64,000 bases of DNA from Vibrio sp. S9_S30 (GTDB lineage Bacteria > Pseudomonadota > Gammaproteobacteria > Enterobacterales > Vibrionaceae), in assembly GCF_014694455.1 (NCBI RefSeq), contig NZ_JAAUWT010000002.1, forward strand, positions 310,001-374,000, given 5' to 3'. The stretch's first letter is position 1. Each line of letters begins with the position of its first letter. The position numbers and the translations under genes are program-made. This document shows, piece after piece, positions 26,837-36,883 of the stretch. Under the pieces are notes generated by a model that saw nothing but the letters and a program-made list of their open reading frames with translations, was not told the DNA's origin and did not search any database.

Positions 26837-28251
26837 TGGCTCAAAGCAAAGTACTGATAGTGGAAGATGACGAAGGTCTACGTGAGGCTCTTGTAGACAC
26901 CCTTGCTTTAGCAGGATATGAGTGGGTCGAGGCGGATTGTGCGGAACAAGCTCTGATTATTCTAAAATCAGAAGAAGTGGATATTGTTATATCCGATGTG
27001 CAAATGGCTGGTATGGGCGGATTAGCGCTGCTCCGAAATATTAAACAGCATTGGCCAAACCTACCTGTATTGTTAATGACTGCCTACGCCAATATCGAAG
27101 ATGCGGTTGCCGCCATGAAAGAAGGGGCGATTGACTATATGGCGAAACCATTTGCACCAGAAGTGTTGCTCAACATGGTTAGCCGTTACGCGCCCGTAAA
27201 AAGTGACGATGAAGGTGATGCAGTCGTCGCGGACGAGAAAAGCCTTAAGTTGTTAGCTCTCGCAGACAAAGTCGCGAGAACGGACGCCAATGTTATCGTG
27301 CTTGGACCCAGTGGCTCGGGCAAGGAAGTCATGTCTCGTTACATACACAATGCATCCCTGCGAAGTGAAGGGCCTTTTGTCGCCATCAACTGCGCTGCCA
27401 TTCCCGATAATATGCTGGAAGCCACACTGTTTGGGTACGAGAAAGGGGCGTTTACTGGTGCCGTTCAGGCATGTCCAGGTAAGTTCGAACAAGCTCAAGG
27501 CGGCACCATTTTACTCGATGAGATCAGTGAAATGGACTTGAATCTACAAGCAAAACTACTCCGCGTATTACAAGAGCGAGAAGTCGAACGTTTAGGCAGT
27601 CGTAAGAGTGTCAAACTGGATGTGCGTGTGTTAGCCACCAGTAACCGTGATTTGAAACAGTACGTAGCACAAGGTCATTTCCGGGAAGATTTGTATTACC
27701 GCTTGAACGTATTCCCAATTGCTTGGCCACCATTGTGTCAGCGTCAGGGCGACATTGAGCCACTCGCCAAACACTTGGTGGAACGTCATTGTAAGAAGTT
27801 AGGCATGCCCGTTCCTAACATATCAGCAACGGCATTGCACAAATTGGTGTCCTACCCTTGGCCAGGTAACGTGCGTGAACTTGATAACGTTATCCAGCGT
27901 GCTTTAATTTTAAGTGAGCAAGGCGACATTGATTCCGACCACATCCTGCTTGAAGGTGTCGATTGGCAAGATGCCAATAGTTTGCAGGCGGTTGTTGAAT
28001 CGGGTGATGTGGCTATACCTTCCGTTAAGCCTATCGCAGAGCCCGATAATGAGATTACAAAAATAATGGGATCGTCTACCGATGGTCTAGGTTCTGAGCT
28101 AAGAGAACAGGAATACGCTATTATTTTGGATACGTTGGCGGAATGTAATGGGCGCAGAAAAGAAATGGCGGAAAAGCTAGGTATTAGCCCAAGAACACTG
28201 CGCTACAAGTTAGCAAAAATGCGTGATTCGGGTATTGATATCCCTAATTAA
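26836..28251 (+). CDS. flrC: Sigma-54-dependent response regulator FlrC
   Basis: The NtrC-type activator of class III flagellar promoters, controlled by FlrB. It has 471 residues: a receiver with phospho-acceptor Asp54 (IVISDVQM), an AAA+ domain with Walker A GPSGSGKE and the GAFTGA loop in [11 protein letters not shown], and a C-terminal Fis-type HTH (RRKEMAEKLGISPRTLRYKL). Starting at 26836 places Asp at 54, as in V. cholerae. GGAGAAG lies 5-11 bases upstream, and the start overlaps the flrB stop (ATGA). A second ATG at 26833 is also possible. Confidence 0.96.
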   Translation: MAQSKVLIVEDDEGLREALVDTLALAGYEWVEADCAEQALIILKSEEVDIVISDVQMAGMGGLALLRNIKQHWPNLPVLLMTAYANIEDAVAAMKEGAIDYMAKPFAPEVLLNMVSRYAPVKSDDEGDAVVADEKSLKLLALADKVARTDANVIVLGPSGSGKEVMSRYIHNASLRSEGPFVAINCAAIPDNMLEATLFGYEKGAFTGAVQACPGKFEQAQGGTILLDEISEMDLNLQAKLLRVLQEREVERLGSRKSVKLDVRVLATSNRDLKQYVAQGHFREDLYYRLNVFPIAWPPLCQRQGDIEPLAKHLVERHCKKLGMPVPNISATALHKLVSYPWPGNVRELDNVIQRALILSEQGDIDSDHILLEGVDWQDANSLQAVVESGDVAIPSVKPIAEPDNEITKIMGSSTDGLGSELREQEYAIILDTLAECNGRRKEMAEKLGISPRTLRYKLAKMRDSGIDIPN

Positions 28252-28279
28252 TAGGCGTCATACTAGCGTTCCTATACAG

Positions 28280-28295
28280 TGGCATATTAATTGCA
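28280..28295 (+). promoter_or_regulatory. Sigma-54 promoter of the fliE operon
   Basis: TGGCAT-N5-TTGCA (28280-28295), with GG and GC separated by 10 bases, is a near-consensus RpoN site about 55 bases before fliE. Confidence 0.88.
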
Positions 28296-28350
28296 AGGTC
28301 AAAGAGTAGAATGCAGTAAAAAGTCAGAATATTGACGACAGAGGTGAGCG

Positions 28351-28662
28351 ATGAAAATTGGTGGGATAAATCAGGAAATGCAAGCGATGATGCTTGAAGC
28401 GACAAACTCCACTAAACCCGCGACAGGACAGCAGGTTTCCTCTGATTTTGGTGCGCTATTAAACAATGCCATAAACAACGTTAATGCATTACAGAAGCAA
28501 TCGGGTGAGTTAGCAACGCGCTTTGACCAAGGTGACCCGAACGTATCTTTGTCTGATGTGATGATTGCTCGAAACAAATCTAGTGTGGCTTTTGACGCGA
28601 CGATTCAAGTAAGAAATAAACTGGTAGAAGCTTATAAAGAGCTGATGAACATGCCAGTCTAA
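28351..28662 (+). CDS. fliE: Flagellar hook-basal body protein FliE
   Basis: FliE joins the MS ring to the rod inside the basal body and is the first rod-type protein exported. The 103-residue protein has the conserved C-terminal half (FDQGDPNVSLSDVMIARNKS, then VQVRNKLVEAYKELMNMPV-type ending, here IQVRNKLVEAYKELMNMPV). It is the first gene of the large fli operon, downstream of a sigma-54 promoter, with a GAGGTGAG Shine-Dalgarno. It is followed 15 bases later by fliF. Confidence 0.96.
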   Translation: MKIGGINQEMQAMMLEATNSTKPATGQQVSSDFGALLNNAINNVNALQKQSGELATRFDQGDPNVSLSDVMIARNKSSVAFDATIQVRNKLVEAYKELMNMPV

Positions 28663-28677
28663 AACAGGTAGTGACAA

Positions 28678-30417
28678 GTGGCTGAAGACAAATCAACAGA
28701 TCTCGCGGTATCCGATGGCGGAGCAGTAGCCGTAGGAAGTGACCTGGATCACGAGAGTCAAAACCTAGACTTAGATGAGCAAAGCTCCTCAAAGTTTGAT
28801 ATGTCTATGGGTGATTTAGACTTATTGCGTCAAGTGGTTTTGGTTGTTGCTATTTCAATATGTGTGGCGCTTATCGTCATGGTTTTCTTTTGGGTGCGTG
28901 AACCTGAGCTACGCCCGCTAGGAACCTATGAGACAGGAGAGCTGATCCCCGTTCTTGACTACCTAGATCAACAGAAAATTGACTATAAGCTTGACGGCAA
29001 TACCATTCGAGTTTCGGTGAGCGAATACAGCGATATCAAATTAAACATGACTCGTGCTGGTTTGAATCAACCGGACCCCGCGGGCGATGATATTCTTTTA
29101 CAAGATATGGGCTTTGGCGTGTCTCAACGCCTTGAACAAGAGCGCTTAAAACTCAGCCGAGAAAGACAGTTAGGCAAAGCTATTGAACAGATGCGACAAG
29201 TGCGTAAAGCACAAGTCTTGCTTGCGCTACCTAAGCAAAGCGTTTTTGTTCGTCAAAATCAAGAGGCGTCAGCTACCGTATTTTTGACGCTTGGCTCCAC
29301 GAATTCGTTGAAGCAAGAAGAAGTGGACTCTATTGTCGATATGGTGTCCAGTGCTGTACCGGGTATGAAGCCGACACGAGTAACCGTGACAGATCAACAT
29401 GGTCGATTACTCAGTTCAGGGTCGCAAGACCCAATGGCCACGGCTCGCCGGAAAGAACAGGAACTAGAACGCAAGCAAGAACAAGCGCTGCGTGAAAAGA
29501 TCGATTCTGTTCTCATTCCAATTCTGGGGCTCGGCAATTATACCGCTCAGGTAGACATTCAGCTCGATTTCAGTGCAGTGGAGCAAACTCGTAAGCGTTT
29601 TGATCCAAATACCCCTTCGACGCGCAGTGAATATACGGTAGAAGACTACAACAACGGAAATGTGGTTGCGGGCGTACCTGGCGCGCTTTCAAATCAACCA
29701 CCCGCCGATGCGTCTATTCCCCAAGACGTCAAGCAGATGAAAGACGGCTCACTACTAGGTCAGGGCTCTGTTCGTAAAGAAGCGACTCGAAATTTTGAGT
29801 TGGATACCACCATTAGCCATGAGCGTCGACAAACGGGCGTCGTGAATCGTCAAACGGTGTCGGTGGCTATTCGGCATAAACCCATCGTGAATGCGGAAAC
29901 GGGAGACGTCACTTACCAGCCGTTGGCGCAAGCAGAGATTGATGCGATTCGAAGTGTTCTTATTGGTGCTGTGGGATTCAACGAAACACGTGGTGACTTG
30001 TTGAATGTTCTAAGCGTCAAATTTGCAGAACCCGAAACCGAAATCATGGTGGATGTACCAATTTGGGATCACCCGAACTTTAACGATTGGATTCGTTGGT
30101 TAGCGAGTGCGCTGGTTATCATCGCCATCATTTTGATTTTGGTCCGCCCAGCGATGAAGAAGCTCATCAACCCTCATTCCGAAGAGGACGAGGATTCAGA
30201 ATTTGGTGCCGATGGTCTTCCACTTTCAGCGGATGGCGATACGAGCTTAATTGGTAGCGATATTGATGCGGGTGATTCCTTCGAGTTTGGTTCAGGTATT
30301 GATTTGCCTAACCTGCATAAAGACGAAGATGTATTGAAAGCGGTACGAGCACTGGTTGCAAACGAACCAGAACTCGCGGCACAAGTAGTGAAGAATTGGG
30401 TATCAGCAGATGGCTAA
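28678..30417 (+). CDS. fliF: Flagellar MS-ring protein FliF
   Basis: FliF forms the membrane MS ring that seeds flagellar assembly. It has 579 residues with two membrane segments (about 55-78 and 470-492) flanking a large periplasmic region, which includes the ring-building motifs (RRQTGVVNRQTVSVAI) and a variable linker. The C-terminal cytoplasmic tail (about 545-579, EDVLKAVRALVANEPELAAQ) binds FliG. Start codon GTG at 28678, AGGT upstream. In Vibrio, FlhF assists polar insertion of FliF. It overlaps fliG by 8 bases. Confidence 0.97.
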   Translation: MAEDKSTDLAVSDGGAVAVGSDLDHESQNLDLDEQSSSKFDMSMGDLDLLRQVVLVVAISICVALIVMVFFWVREPELRPLGTYETGELIPVLDYLDQQKIDYKLDGNTIRVSVSEYSDIKLNMTRAGLNQPDPAGDDILLQDMGFGVSQRLEQERLKLSRERQLGKAIEQMRQVRKAQVLLALPKQSVFVRQNQEASATVFLTLGSTNSLKQEEVDSIVDMVSSAVPGMKPTRVTVTDQHGRLLSSGSQDPMATARRKEQELERKQEQALREKIDSVLIPILGLGNYTAQVDIQLDFSAVEQTRKRFDPNTPSTRSEYTVEDYNNGNVVAGVPGALSNQPPADASIPQDVKQMKDGSLLGQGSVRKEATRNFELDTTISHERRQTGVVNRQTVSVAIRHKPIVNAETGDVTYQPLAQAEIDAIRSVLIGAVGFNETRGDLLNVLSVKFAEPETEIMVDVPIWDHPNFNDWIRWLASALVIIAIILILVRPAMKKLINPHSEEDEDSEFGADGLPLSADGDTSLIGSDIDAGDSFEFGSGIDLPNLHKDEDVLKAVRALVANEPELAAQVVKNWVSADG

Positions 30418-31462
30418 CGACGTTGCAACAAAAGAAGATGGCGGTGAAAAAGGACCAAGCATCGATATCGAATCGATTCCTGGAGAGGAACGTGCTGCGA
30501 TATTGCTTTTGAGTCTAAATGAATCGGATGCCGCAGGCATAATTCGTCATCTAGAGCCTAAGCAGGTTCAAAGGGTGGGTAGCGCCATGGCGAGGGCAGC
30601 TGACCTCAACTCCGATAAAGTCAGTGTGGTACACCGAGCGTTTTTGGAAGACATCCAGAAATACACCAACATCGGTATGGGCAGTGAAGACTTTATGCGG
30701 AATGCCTTGGTCGCCGCTTTGGGTGAGGACAAGGCGAATAACTTAGTTGACCAAATCCTATTAGGTACGGGTTCGAAAGGCTTGGATTCTCTGAAATGGA
30801 TGGACCCTCGCCAAGTTGCCAGCATTATTGTGAACGAGCACCCGCAAATTCAAACTATCGTTCTTTCTTATCTGGAAGCCGATCAATCGGCTGAAATCTT
30901 GTCACAATTTGCAGAACGTGATCGTCTCGACTTGGTTATGCGTATCGCCAACTTAGAAGAAGTTCAGCCGTCTGCATTGGCTGAGCTCAATGAAATTATG
31001 GAGAAACAGTTCGCAGGTCAAGCGGGTGCGCAAGCTGCGAAGATCGGTGGTACTAAGGCGGCTGCTGAAATCATGAACTTTATGGATAACAGCATGGAAG
31101 GCATCTTGATGGATCAAATCCGTGAGCAGGATGAAGATATGGCCACTCAGATTCAAGATCTGATGTTCGTATTCGAAAACCTGATGGAAGTGGACGACGC
31201 TGGTATTCAAAAATTGCTGCGTGATATTCCACAGGATGTTTTGCAACGAGCGCTCAAAGGAGCCGACGATGGTCTTCGCGAAAAAGTCTTCAAGAACATG
31301 TCGAAGCGTGCCGCAGAGATGATGCGAGACGACATGGAAGCAATGGCTCCAGTAAAAGTGTCCGATGTGGAAGCCGCTCAAAAAGAAATTCTGGCGATTG
31401 CTCGACGTCTTGCCGACAATGGCGAGCTTGTGTTGGGTGGTGGTGCAGACGAATTCCTATAA
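30410..31462 (+). CDS. fliG: Flagellar motor switch protein FliG
   Basis: The switch protein on the MS ring that contacts the stator PomA. The 350-residue protein has the FliF-binding N-terminal domain, the EHPQ-type motif (NEHPQIQTIVLSYL, about 139-152) in the middle domain, and a C-terminal domain with charged torque residues (KNMSKRAAEMMRDDMEAM). The start overlaps the end of fliF by 8 bases. Sodium-driven PomAB stators are the partners expected in Vibrio, but their genes are not in this window. Confidence 0.97.
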   Translation: MANDVATKEDGGEKGPSIDIESIPGEERAAILLLSLNESDAAGIIRHLEPKQVQRVGSAMARAADLNSDKVSVVHRAFLEDIQKYTNIGMGSEDFMRNALVAALGEDKANNLVDQILLGTGSKGLDSLKWMDPRQVASIIVNEHPQIQTIVLSYLEADQSAEILSQFAERDRLDLVMRIANLEEVQPSALAELNEIMEKQFAGQAGAQAAKIGGTKAAAEIMNFMDNSMEGILMDQIREQDEDMATQIQDLMFVFENLMEVDDAGIQKLLRDIPQDVLQRALKGADDGLREKVFKNMSKRAAEMMRDDMEAMAPVKVSDVEAAQKEILAIARRLADNGELVLGGGADEFL

Positions 31463-31516
31463 TCCCATGCGCTCTATTGTTGAGCGCTGCCTGATCATTT
31501 CAAAATAGGTAATGTG

Positions 31517-32317
31517 ATGTCATTAGAACGTAAACGTGGCTTTTTAAGACCGGATGAAGATGACATGGCTGACAAGGCTGAGGCATGGGGATTGCCTGAC
31601 TATACAGGTGATGCGAATACTCACGCCAAAGATACTGCCTTTAACTACGACCCTTCTTGGGTACCAAAATTCGACATACCTGAAGCTGAAGAACCTGTTG
31701 CACTGACCGACGAACAAATAGAAGAAATCAAGCAAGCGGCTTATCAAGAAGGCTTAGCATCGGGTCAAGAGCAAGGGTATCAGGACGGGTTTGAAAAAGG
31801 TAAAGAAGAAGGGTTTACCGCTGGTCATCAAGAGGGCACAGAGCAAGGCAAGCAAGAAGGTCTTGAAGCGGGTCAAGCTTACATTGAAGAGCAAGTAAAC
31901 CACTTTATGACGTTGGCTAATCAGTTTGCTCAACCGTTGGAATTGATGAATGCCCAAGTCGAAAAGCAATTGGTAGACATGGTTCTCACCTTGGTTAAAG
32001 AAGTGGTGCACGTAGAAGTGCAGATGAACCCACAAGTGATATTAGATACCGTCCGTCAAAGTGTGGAGGCTCTGCCCATAGCAGGTCATGCCATTACCAT
32101 CAAGCTCAATCCCGATGATTTAGCCATTGTCTTGTCGTCTTACGGCGAAGAAGAACTCAATAATCGCAGTTGGACATTGTCGAGTGAGCCGTCTTTGAAT
32201 CGAGGCGATGTGCATATCGCAGCCGGTGAGTCGAGTGTGAGTTTCAAAATGGAAGAGCGAATCCGTTCAGTCATTCAATCCTTCTGTGGTTCAAATCGGC
32301 ACCAGGAGCAAGTGTGA
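31517..32317 (+). CDS. fliH: Flagellar export ATPase regulator FliH
   Basis: FliH binds FliI as a dimer and carries it to the export gate through FlhA and FliN. It has 266 residues, with an acidic N-terminus, a Gly-repeat helix (about 80-125: [15 protein letters not shown], then [19 protein letters not shown]) showing the GxxxG spacing typical of FliH, and a V/A-ATPase subunit-E-like C-terminal domain. ATG 31517 is preferred over GTG 31514 by spacing from AGGT. The stop overlaps the fliI start (TGATG). Confidence 0.94.
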   Translation: MSLERKRGFLRPDEDDMADKAEAWGLPDYTGDANTHAKDTAFNYDPSWVPKFDIPEAEEPVALTDEQIEEIKQAAYQEGLASGQEQGYQDGFEKGKEEGFTAGHQEGTEQGKQEGLEAGQAYIEEQVNHFMTLANQFAQPLELMNAQVEKQLVDMVLTLVKEVVHVEVQMNPQVILDTVRQSVEALPIAGHAITIKLNPDDLAIVLSSYGEEELNNRSWTLSSEPSLNRGDVHIAAGESSVSFKMEERIRSVIQSFCGSNRHQEQV

Positions 32318-33639
32318 TGCTGGCTCTTGAAGAGAGACTGTCCAATTATAAAATCCAAGGCTTAACCACGAAGGCGATTGCGTCTGGTAAGTTAGTCCGT
32401 GTGGTTGGCTTAACGCTTGAGGCCACAGGATGTAAAGCTCCTATAGGCAGCCTTTGTAAAGTGGAAACACTCAGCGGAGAAATGGAAGCTGAAGTGGTCG
32501 GTTTCTCTGGCGAAAGCCTTTATTTAATGCCGAGCGAACAGATAACAGGGGTTCTCCCAGGAGCTAAAGTCACCCCCATCACAACGGACAGTGGTTTGTC
32601 GGTTGGAATGGAGTTACTAGGTCGAGTCATTGATGGGGTTGGAAATCCGCTGGATGGTCTTGGTGATATTTACACCGAGAAAAAAGCCTCATTCAATGGT
32701 CAGCCCATTAACCCGTTGGCGCGTAAGCCCATTTCCGAGCCGCTTGATGTGGGATTGAAAGCGGTAAACGGATTGTTGACGGTGGGAAAAGGTCAGCGTA
32801 TTGGTCTCTTTGCAGGTTCCGGTGTGGGTAAATCGGTCACGCTCGGTATGATGACTCGGGGGACAACGGCTCAAGTCGTGGTTGTCGGGCTGATTGGTGA
32901 GCGTGGGCGAGAAGTGAAAGAGTTCATCGAGGAAATTTTAGGGAAAGAAGGTCGCCAACGCTCAGTCGTTGTTGCTGCGCCTGCTGATTCCTCGCCTTTG
33001 ATGCGTTTAAAAGGTTGTCAGACAGCGCTGACCATTGCGGAGTATTTTCGTGATCAAGGATTAGATGTCCTCCTGCTAATGGATTCCTTAACTCGCTTTG
33101 CTCAAGCGCAACGTGAAATTGCCCTTTCGGTAGGAGAGCCACCAGCAACTAAAGGTTACCCACCATCGGTGTTTGCTAAATTGCCTGCACTGGTCGAGCG
33201 TGCGGGGAATGGTGATGACAATCAGGGGTCGATTACCGCCTTCTTTACCGTATTAACGGAAGGGGATGACTTGCAAGACCCTATTGCGGATGCCTCGCGG
33301 GCCATTTTAGATGGCCACATCGTACTGTCTCGTGAATTAGCGGATGCTGGTCATTATCCTGCAATTGATGTCGAGAGATCTGTTAGCCGCGTTATGCCTC
33401 AAATTACAACTGATGAGCACATGATGATGGCGAAAGCAGTACGTCAAGTGCTTTCAGTTTGCCGTAAAAACCAAGATCTTGTTTCTATTGGTGCATACAA
33501 GCCAGGGACAGACCCAGCAATTGATACCGCGTTTACTCTCAAACCCAAATTGGATGAGTACGCACAGCAAGGTATGGGAGAGGCGGTACCATATGAAATG
33601 TGCGTCAATATGCTTCGTAGTATATTGCAGCCATCTTAA
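32317..33639 (+). CDS. fliI: Flagellum-specific ATP synthase FliI
   Basis: The ATPase of the flagellar type III export apparatus, homologous to the F1 beta subunit. It has 440 residues with Walker [12 protein letters not shown] (163-173), the E-box region [13 protein letters not shown] and Walker [12 protein letters not shown]. The [17 protein letters not shown] segment is typical of the family. The ATG overlaps the fliH stop; GTG 32314 is an alternative. AGGAG lies 8 bases upstream. FliJ follows after 11 bases. Confidence 0.97.
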   Translation: MLALEERLSNYKIQGLTTKAIASGKLVRVVGLTLEATGCKAPIGSLCKVETLSGEMEAEVVGFSGESLYLMPSEQITGVLPGAKVTPITTDSGLSVGMELLGRVIDGVGNPLDGLGDIYTEKKASFNGQPINPLARKPISEPLDVGLKAVNGLLTVGKGQRIGLFAGSGVGKSVTLGMMTRGTTAQVVVVGLIGERGREVKEFIEEILGKEGRQRSVVVAAPADSSPLMRLKGCQTALTIAEYFRDQGLDVLLLMDSLTRFAQAQREIALSVGEPPATKGYPPSVFAKLPALVERAGNGDDNQGSITAFFTVLTEGDDLQDPIADASRAILDGHIVLSRELADAGHYPAIDVERSVSRVMPQITTDEHMMMAKAVRQVLSVCRKNQDLVSIGAYKPGTDPAIDTAFTLKPKLDEYAQQGMGEAVPYEMCVNMLRSILQPS

Positions 33640-33650
33640 GAGAGGGATAA

Positions 33651-34094
33651 GTGAATAATGCGCTAGAGTTTTTGTTAGAACAGGCGAAAAATAAAGAATC
33701 TCAAGCCGTATTAGTTCTCAATAAGTCGAGATCTGAGCTTGAAGATTACTATCGTCAAGTTGAGCAAATAGAAAAGTATCGATTGGATTACTGCAATCAA
33801 TTGGTGGAGCGTGGGAAAAGTGGGCTCACTGCCAGTGAATATGGCCACCTAAATCGATTCTTAACGCAGTTGGATGAAACTTTAGCTAAACAAAAATCTG
33901 CTGAAGAGCACTTCATTTCACAGGTCAGCAACTGTGAAGAATATTGGCTGGAAACTCGCAAAACTCGTCGTTCTTATGAGTGGATGCTTGAGAAAAAAGC
34001 AAAGGAAAAGCGCATTCAGCAAGAAAAAGTTGAGCAAAGACAAATGGATGAGTTTTCCACTTTGCAGTTTTCTCGTAGGAAAAGTTCTTTTTAG
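33651..34094 (+). CDS. fliJ: Flagellar export protein FliJ
   Basis: A small coiled-coil stalk that fits into the FliI ring, like F1 gamma, and activates FlhA. The 147-residue, highly charged helical protein has the first coiled coil about 5-50 and the second about 80-140. Start codon GTG at 33651 after GAGAGGG. The last gene before an internal sigma-54 promoter at 34114. Confidence 0.93.
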   Translation: MNNALEFLLEQAKNKESQAVLVLNKSRSELEDYYRQVEQIEKYRLDYCNQLVERGKSGLTASEYGHLNRFLTQLDETLAKQKSAEEHFISQVSNCEEYWLETRKTRRSYEWMLEKKAKEKRIQQEKVEQRQMDEFSTLQFSRRKSSF

Positions 34095-34113
34095 TTCGAT
34101 ATATATTCAAATT

Positions 34114-34129
34114 GGCTCACTTTTTGCAA
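34114..34129 (+). promoter_or_regulatory. Sigma-54-like promoter before fliK
   Basis: TGGCTC-N5-TTGCA (34114-34129), with GG (34115-34116) and GC (34127-34128) separated by 10 bases. It lies in a 136-base gap, the largest inside the fliE-flhB run, about 100 bases before fliK. This suggests that fliK to flhB can be transcribed separately. Confidence 0.75.
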
Positions 34130-34230
34130 TCTTTCCGACTATATAGACTGAATAGAATCGCCGAAAGTCGACTGTTAACCGAGATAGGTCAACAGATCCT
34201 AGAACGTACCAACGCTTTGAGAGTGTGTTT

Positions 34231-36345
34231 ATGAGCCAAAATCCTCTGTCAGTGAACGAATCCGGAAGCAAGTCTTATTTGCTCGGAAAATCCAGTCAAT
34301 CTACTGATTCTGCTGCAGAAAATGAGTCGGGTGGGTTTCTGGCTGCGCTAAAATCTGTCTTTTATTCTGAATCCGAACCTACAGAGTCAAGCAACAAGGT
34401 TAAAGTCGATGGCACCGAAGAGCCTAGCCTAAAAAAGGTTGCTGACGCTGCGGAAGGTGAGGACTCTGAATTACCAAAGATTGCCACTGCGGCAGCGTTG
34501 ACAGACGAAGCGGGTGGTGACGAGTTTATCGATGAGATCCTCGCCAATTCCAACAAAAGCACGGACGTACTAGAAGAAGTAACACACGCTAAAAGACAAA
34601 ACGTTGATCAAGCAATGACCGAGGGTAATGATTTGCTTGGTCGGTTAGACGATTCGAATAAAGTCTTAAAGACAAAAGACCGGTCAGACGGTACTGATCA
34701 AAATGAGCAGATTGACGCCAATGGCAACAAGTTGCCACAAGGATCAGCGAGTGTGGCGGGGGTAGCAGAATCAACATCAAAAGATAAGGCTGTTTCTGAA
34801 CGGGCTATAGCCGATGCGAAATCCAAATACTTACAACAGCCTAATATTGACGCTTCTAACGGAGTAGACGCAGCCACTCTTGGCGCGGCATCAACAGAGC
34901 CGGGTCAGCTTTTATCTGATCCAATGACCGATGAAATAAGCCGTGATTTTGTTAAAGGGATGGTCGCTGTTTCTGGAGGTGCGATTGTTGCAAACCAAGG
35001 TCAAATCGCTCCAACACCAGCTGAAGAGGCTTCAAACGACTCTGTTGGAGTACAAGTTGGTGCAGAGTCACTGCAACAGAGTAGGCAAGTTGCAGTGGAC
35101 CAAGACATCGCTGAACTGACTGCCGAAAATGCTCTGATGACGGAGACCAAAACAAGAACAGTTGTTGCTGATGATTCGGTTAGTCAAAACGGTGTGAAGT
35201 CTTCTACTCAAACCCCGAAAGATGCGCAAATTAACTGGGCAAATAATACGGTGACTCAGACACCTATTGATGTCGATACTGTGCGTGCGACAACGTTTTC
35301 GGATACCCCAAAGGTGGATCTGAAAGGGGCACAAGTGAGTGTTATGGAAGCAGGCGTGATCGCCAATCAAATACCGCTAGAGACATCGTTTGATGGACAA
35401 CCTCCGGTTGCTTCTGAACAACTTCAAGGTCAGTACACAGAGCCTATGTGGACCGCGACATCAGCAGAGATGACCAAAGCAGAACTGCAAGCGGCGAAGG
35501 GGGCGATAGAAACGGCTAACAGCACCAAAATGGCAACCAATGCAGCGCTTGCTGCCCAGTTAGTTAACCCAACGTCGACCCCGTTACCGTTCGATAGAAC
35601 AGCCGTCGCTTCAGCGACACAAGTTATGCCACAAGAAATCAGTCCCGCTGTGATAAATCAGCAAATGACAACGCAAAGTATGACGGCGGGAGCAGCAACT
35701 CAAACCAGTAATGCGGTTGCTGCTGTGGTTGGTAGTGCGGCAGCTTTAGGTGCAACTAAACTGGCTAAAGGCAATGAAAATAATCACGGTGAAAAAGCGG
35801 ATTTCTCCCAACAACTCACTGGTGTCACATCGCAACAAGGATTGTCCAACGCACAGGCTAAGGTGGAGGGGCAAATCGCCGCTGCCATTCAGCAATCGCC
35901 GCTGCAACTTTCTCGAGATGGTGTGGCAGCTGGCGACCAGCTCGCTGAACGTGTACAAATGATGCTGTCGAAAAACCTCAAAAATATCGACATTCGATTG
36001 GATCCGCCCGAATTAGGGCGAATGCAGATTCGGATGACAATGAATAACGATATCGCATCGGTTCAGTTTACGGTTGCGAACCAGCAAACTCGAGACATCG
36101 TTGAACAAGCCATGCCCAGATTGAGAGAAATGCTGTCTCAACAAGGTTTACAGCTTGCAGATACGTCTGTTCAGCAGCAAAATGCAGGACAACAGCAGCA
36201 AAGTCAGTATGTTGCTGATCAAGGTTCCAGAAAAGGTAAAGATGGCGATGGCTTTAATAGCGAATTCGACTCAGAGGGTGACGAATCACTCGAAGTTAAC
36301 CTTGATGTGAAACCAAACCGTGATGGAATCAGTTTTTACGCTTAA
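34231..36345 (+). CDS. fliK: Flagellar hook-length control protein FliK
   Basis: FliK is an exported ruler that measures hook length and switches FlhB specificity from hook to filament substrates. This long version (704 residues) has a disordered, acidic Ala/Gln/Thr-rich N-terminal region of over 500 residues. The conserved C-terminal domain (about 575-655) includes LSKNLKNIDIRLDPPELGRM and ANQQTRDIVEQAMPRLREML. The tail is Gln-rich (QQQQSQ). ATG 34231 is favoured over GTG 34225. Length is consistent with the variable ruler portion of Vibrio FliK. Confidence 0.94.
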   Translation: MSQNPLSVNESGSKSYLLGKSSQSTDSAAENESGGFLAALKSVFYSESEPTESSNKVKVDGTEEPSLKKVADAAEGEDSELPKIATAAALTDEAGGDEFIDEILANSNKSTDVLEEVTHAKRQNVDQAMTEGNDLLGRLDDSNKVLKTKDRSDGTDQNEQIDANGNKLPQGSASVAGVAESTSKDKAVSERAIADAKSKYLQQPNIDASNGVDAATLGAASTEPGQLLSDPMTDEISRDFVKGMVAVSGGAIVANQGQIAPTPAEEASNDSVGVQVGAESLQQSRQVAVDQDIAELTAENALMTETKTRTVVADDSVSQNGVKSSTQTPKDAQINWANNTVTQTPIDVDTVRATTFSDTPKVDLKGAQVSVMEAGVIANQIPLETSFDGQPPVASEQLQGQYTEPMWTATSAEMTKAELQAAKGAIETANSTKMATNAALAAQLVNPTSTPLPFDRTAVASATQVMPQEISPAVINQQMTTQSMTAGAATQTSNAVAAVVGSAAALGATKLAKGNENNHGEKADFSQQLTGVTSQQGLSNAQAKVEGQIAAAIQQSPLQLSRDGVAAGDQLAERVQMMLSKNLKNIDIRLDPPELGRMQIRMTMNNDIASVQFTVANQQTRDIVEQAMPRLREMLSQQGLQLADTSVQQQNAGQQQQSQYVADQGSRKGKDGDGFNSEFDSEGDESLEVNLDVKPNRDGISFYA

Positions 36346-36381
36346 CATTATAACTAAACCTTCTATTTAACCGAGACGCTT

Positions 36382-36876
36382 ATGGCAGAAGAACAACAAG
36401 ATGCGGAAGCACCCAAAGGAAAAAGCAAACTCCTGATCATCATCATTGCAGTGGTCGTTTTACTGGCGGGCGGTGGTGGTGCAGCATTTTTCTTAATGGG
36501 TTCTGATCCTGAGGAAAAAGAACCCGTAGCCGAAGAGGCAGCGGTACCGTTAAATGAACCCGCTTCCTATGTCAATATTCCAGAACCGTTTGTTTTTAAC
36601 GTTACTGGAGATAAGAAAGACAGATTGGTGCAAATCAAGGTCCAAATTATGGTGAGAGGAAGCGAAAACGAGGGAATGGCGAAGCACCACATTCCTCTGA
36701 TTGAAAGCACCCTTCTTTCAACGTTTGGTGTCGCAACCGCCGAGCAACTTCGTACACCGCTAGGTCGTGGGCAGTTGCGTGAACAGGCAACGGATGACAT
36801 TAAAGCGGCCTTGAGTCAGCTAGTGGGACAGCCTGTGATTGAGAAAGTGCTGTTTACCGATTTTGTAATGCAATAG
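36382..36876 (+). CDS. fliL: Flagellar basal body protein FliL
   Basis: An inner membrane protein that surrounds the stator and stabilises it at high load. It has 164 residues: a short charged cytoplasmic N-terminus, one membrane segment (about 18-38, LLIIIIAVVVLLAGGGGAAF), a linker, and a periplasmic stomatin-like domain (about 55-164). In Vibrio it supports motor function of the polar flagellum. It precedes fliM by 7 bases. Confidence 0.95.
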   Translation: MAEEQQDAEAPKGKSKLLIIIIAVVVLLAGGGGAAFFLMGSDPEEKEPVAEEAAVPLNEPASYVNIPEPFVFNVTGDKKDRLVQIKVQIMVRGSENEGMAKHHIPLIESTLLSTFGVATAEQLRTPLGRGQLREQATDDIKAALSQLVGQPVIEKVLFTDFVMQ

Positions 36877-36883
36877 GTATCCT

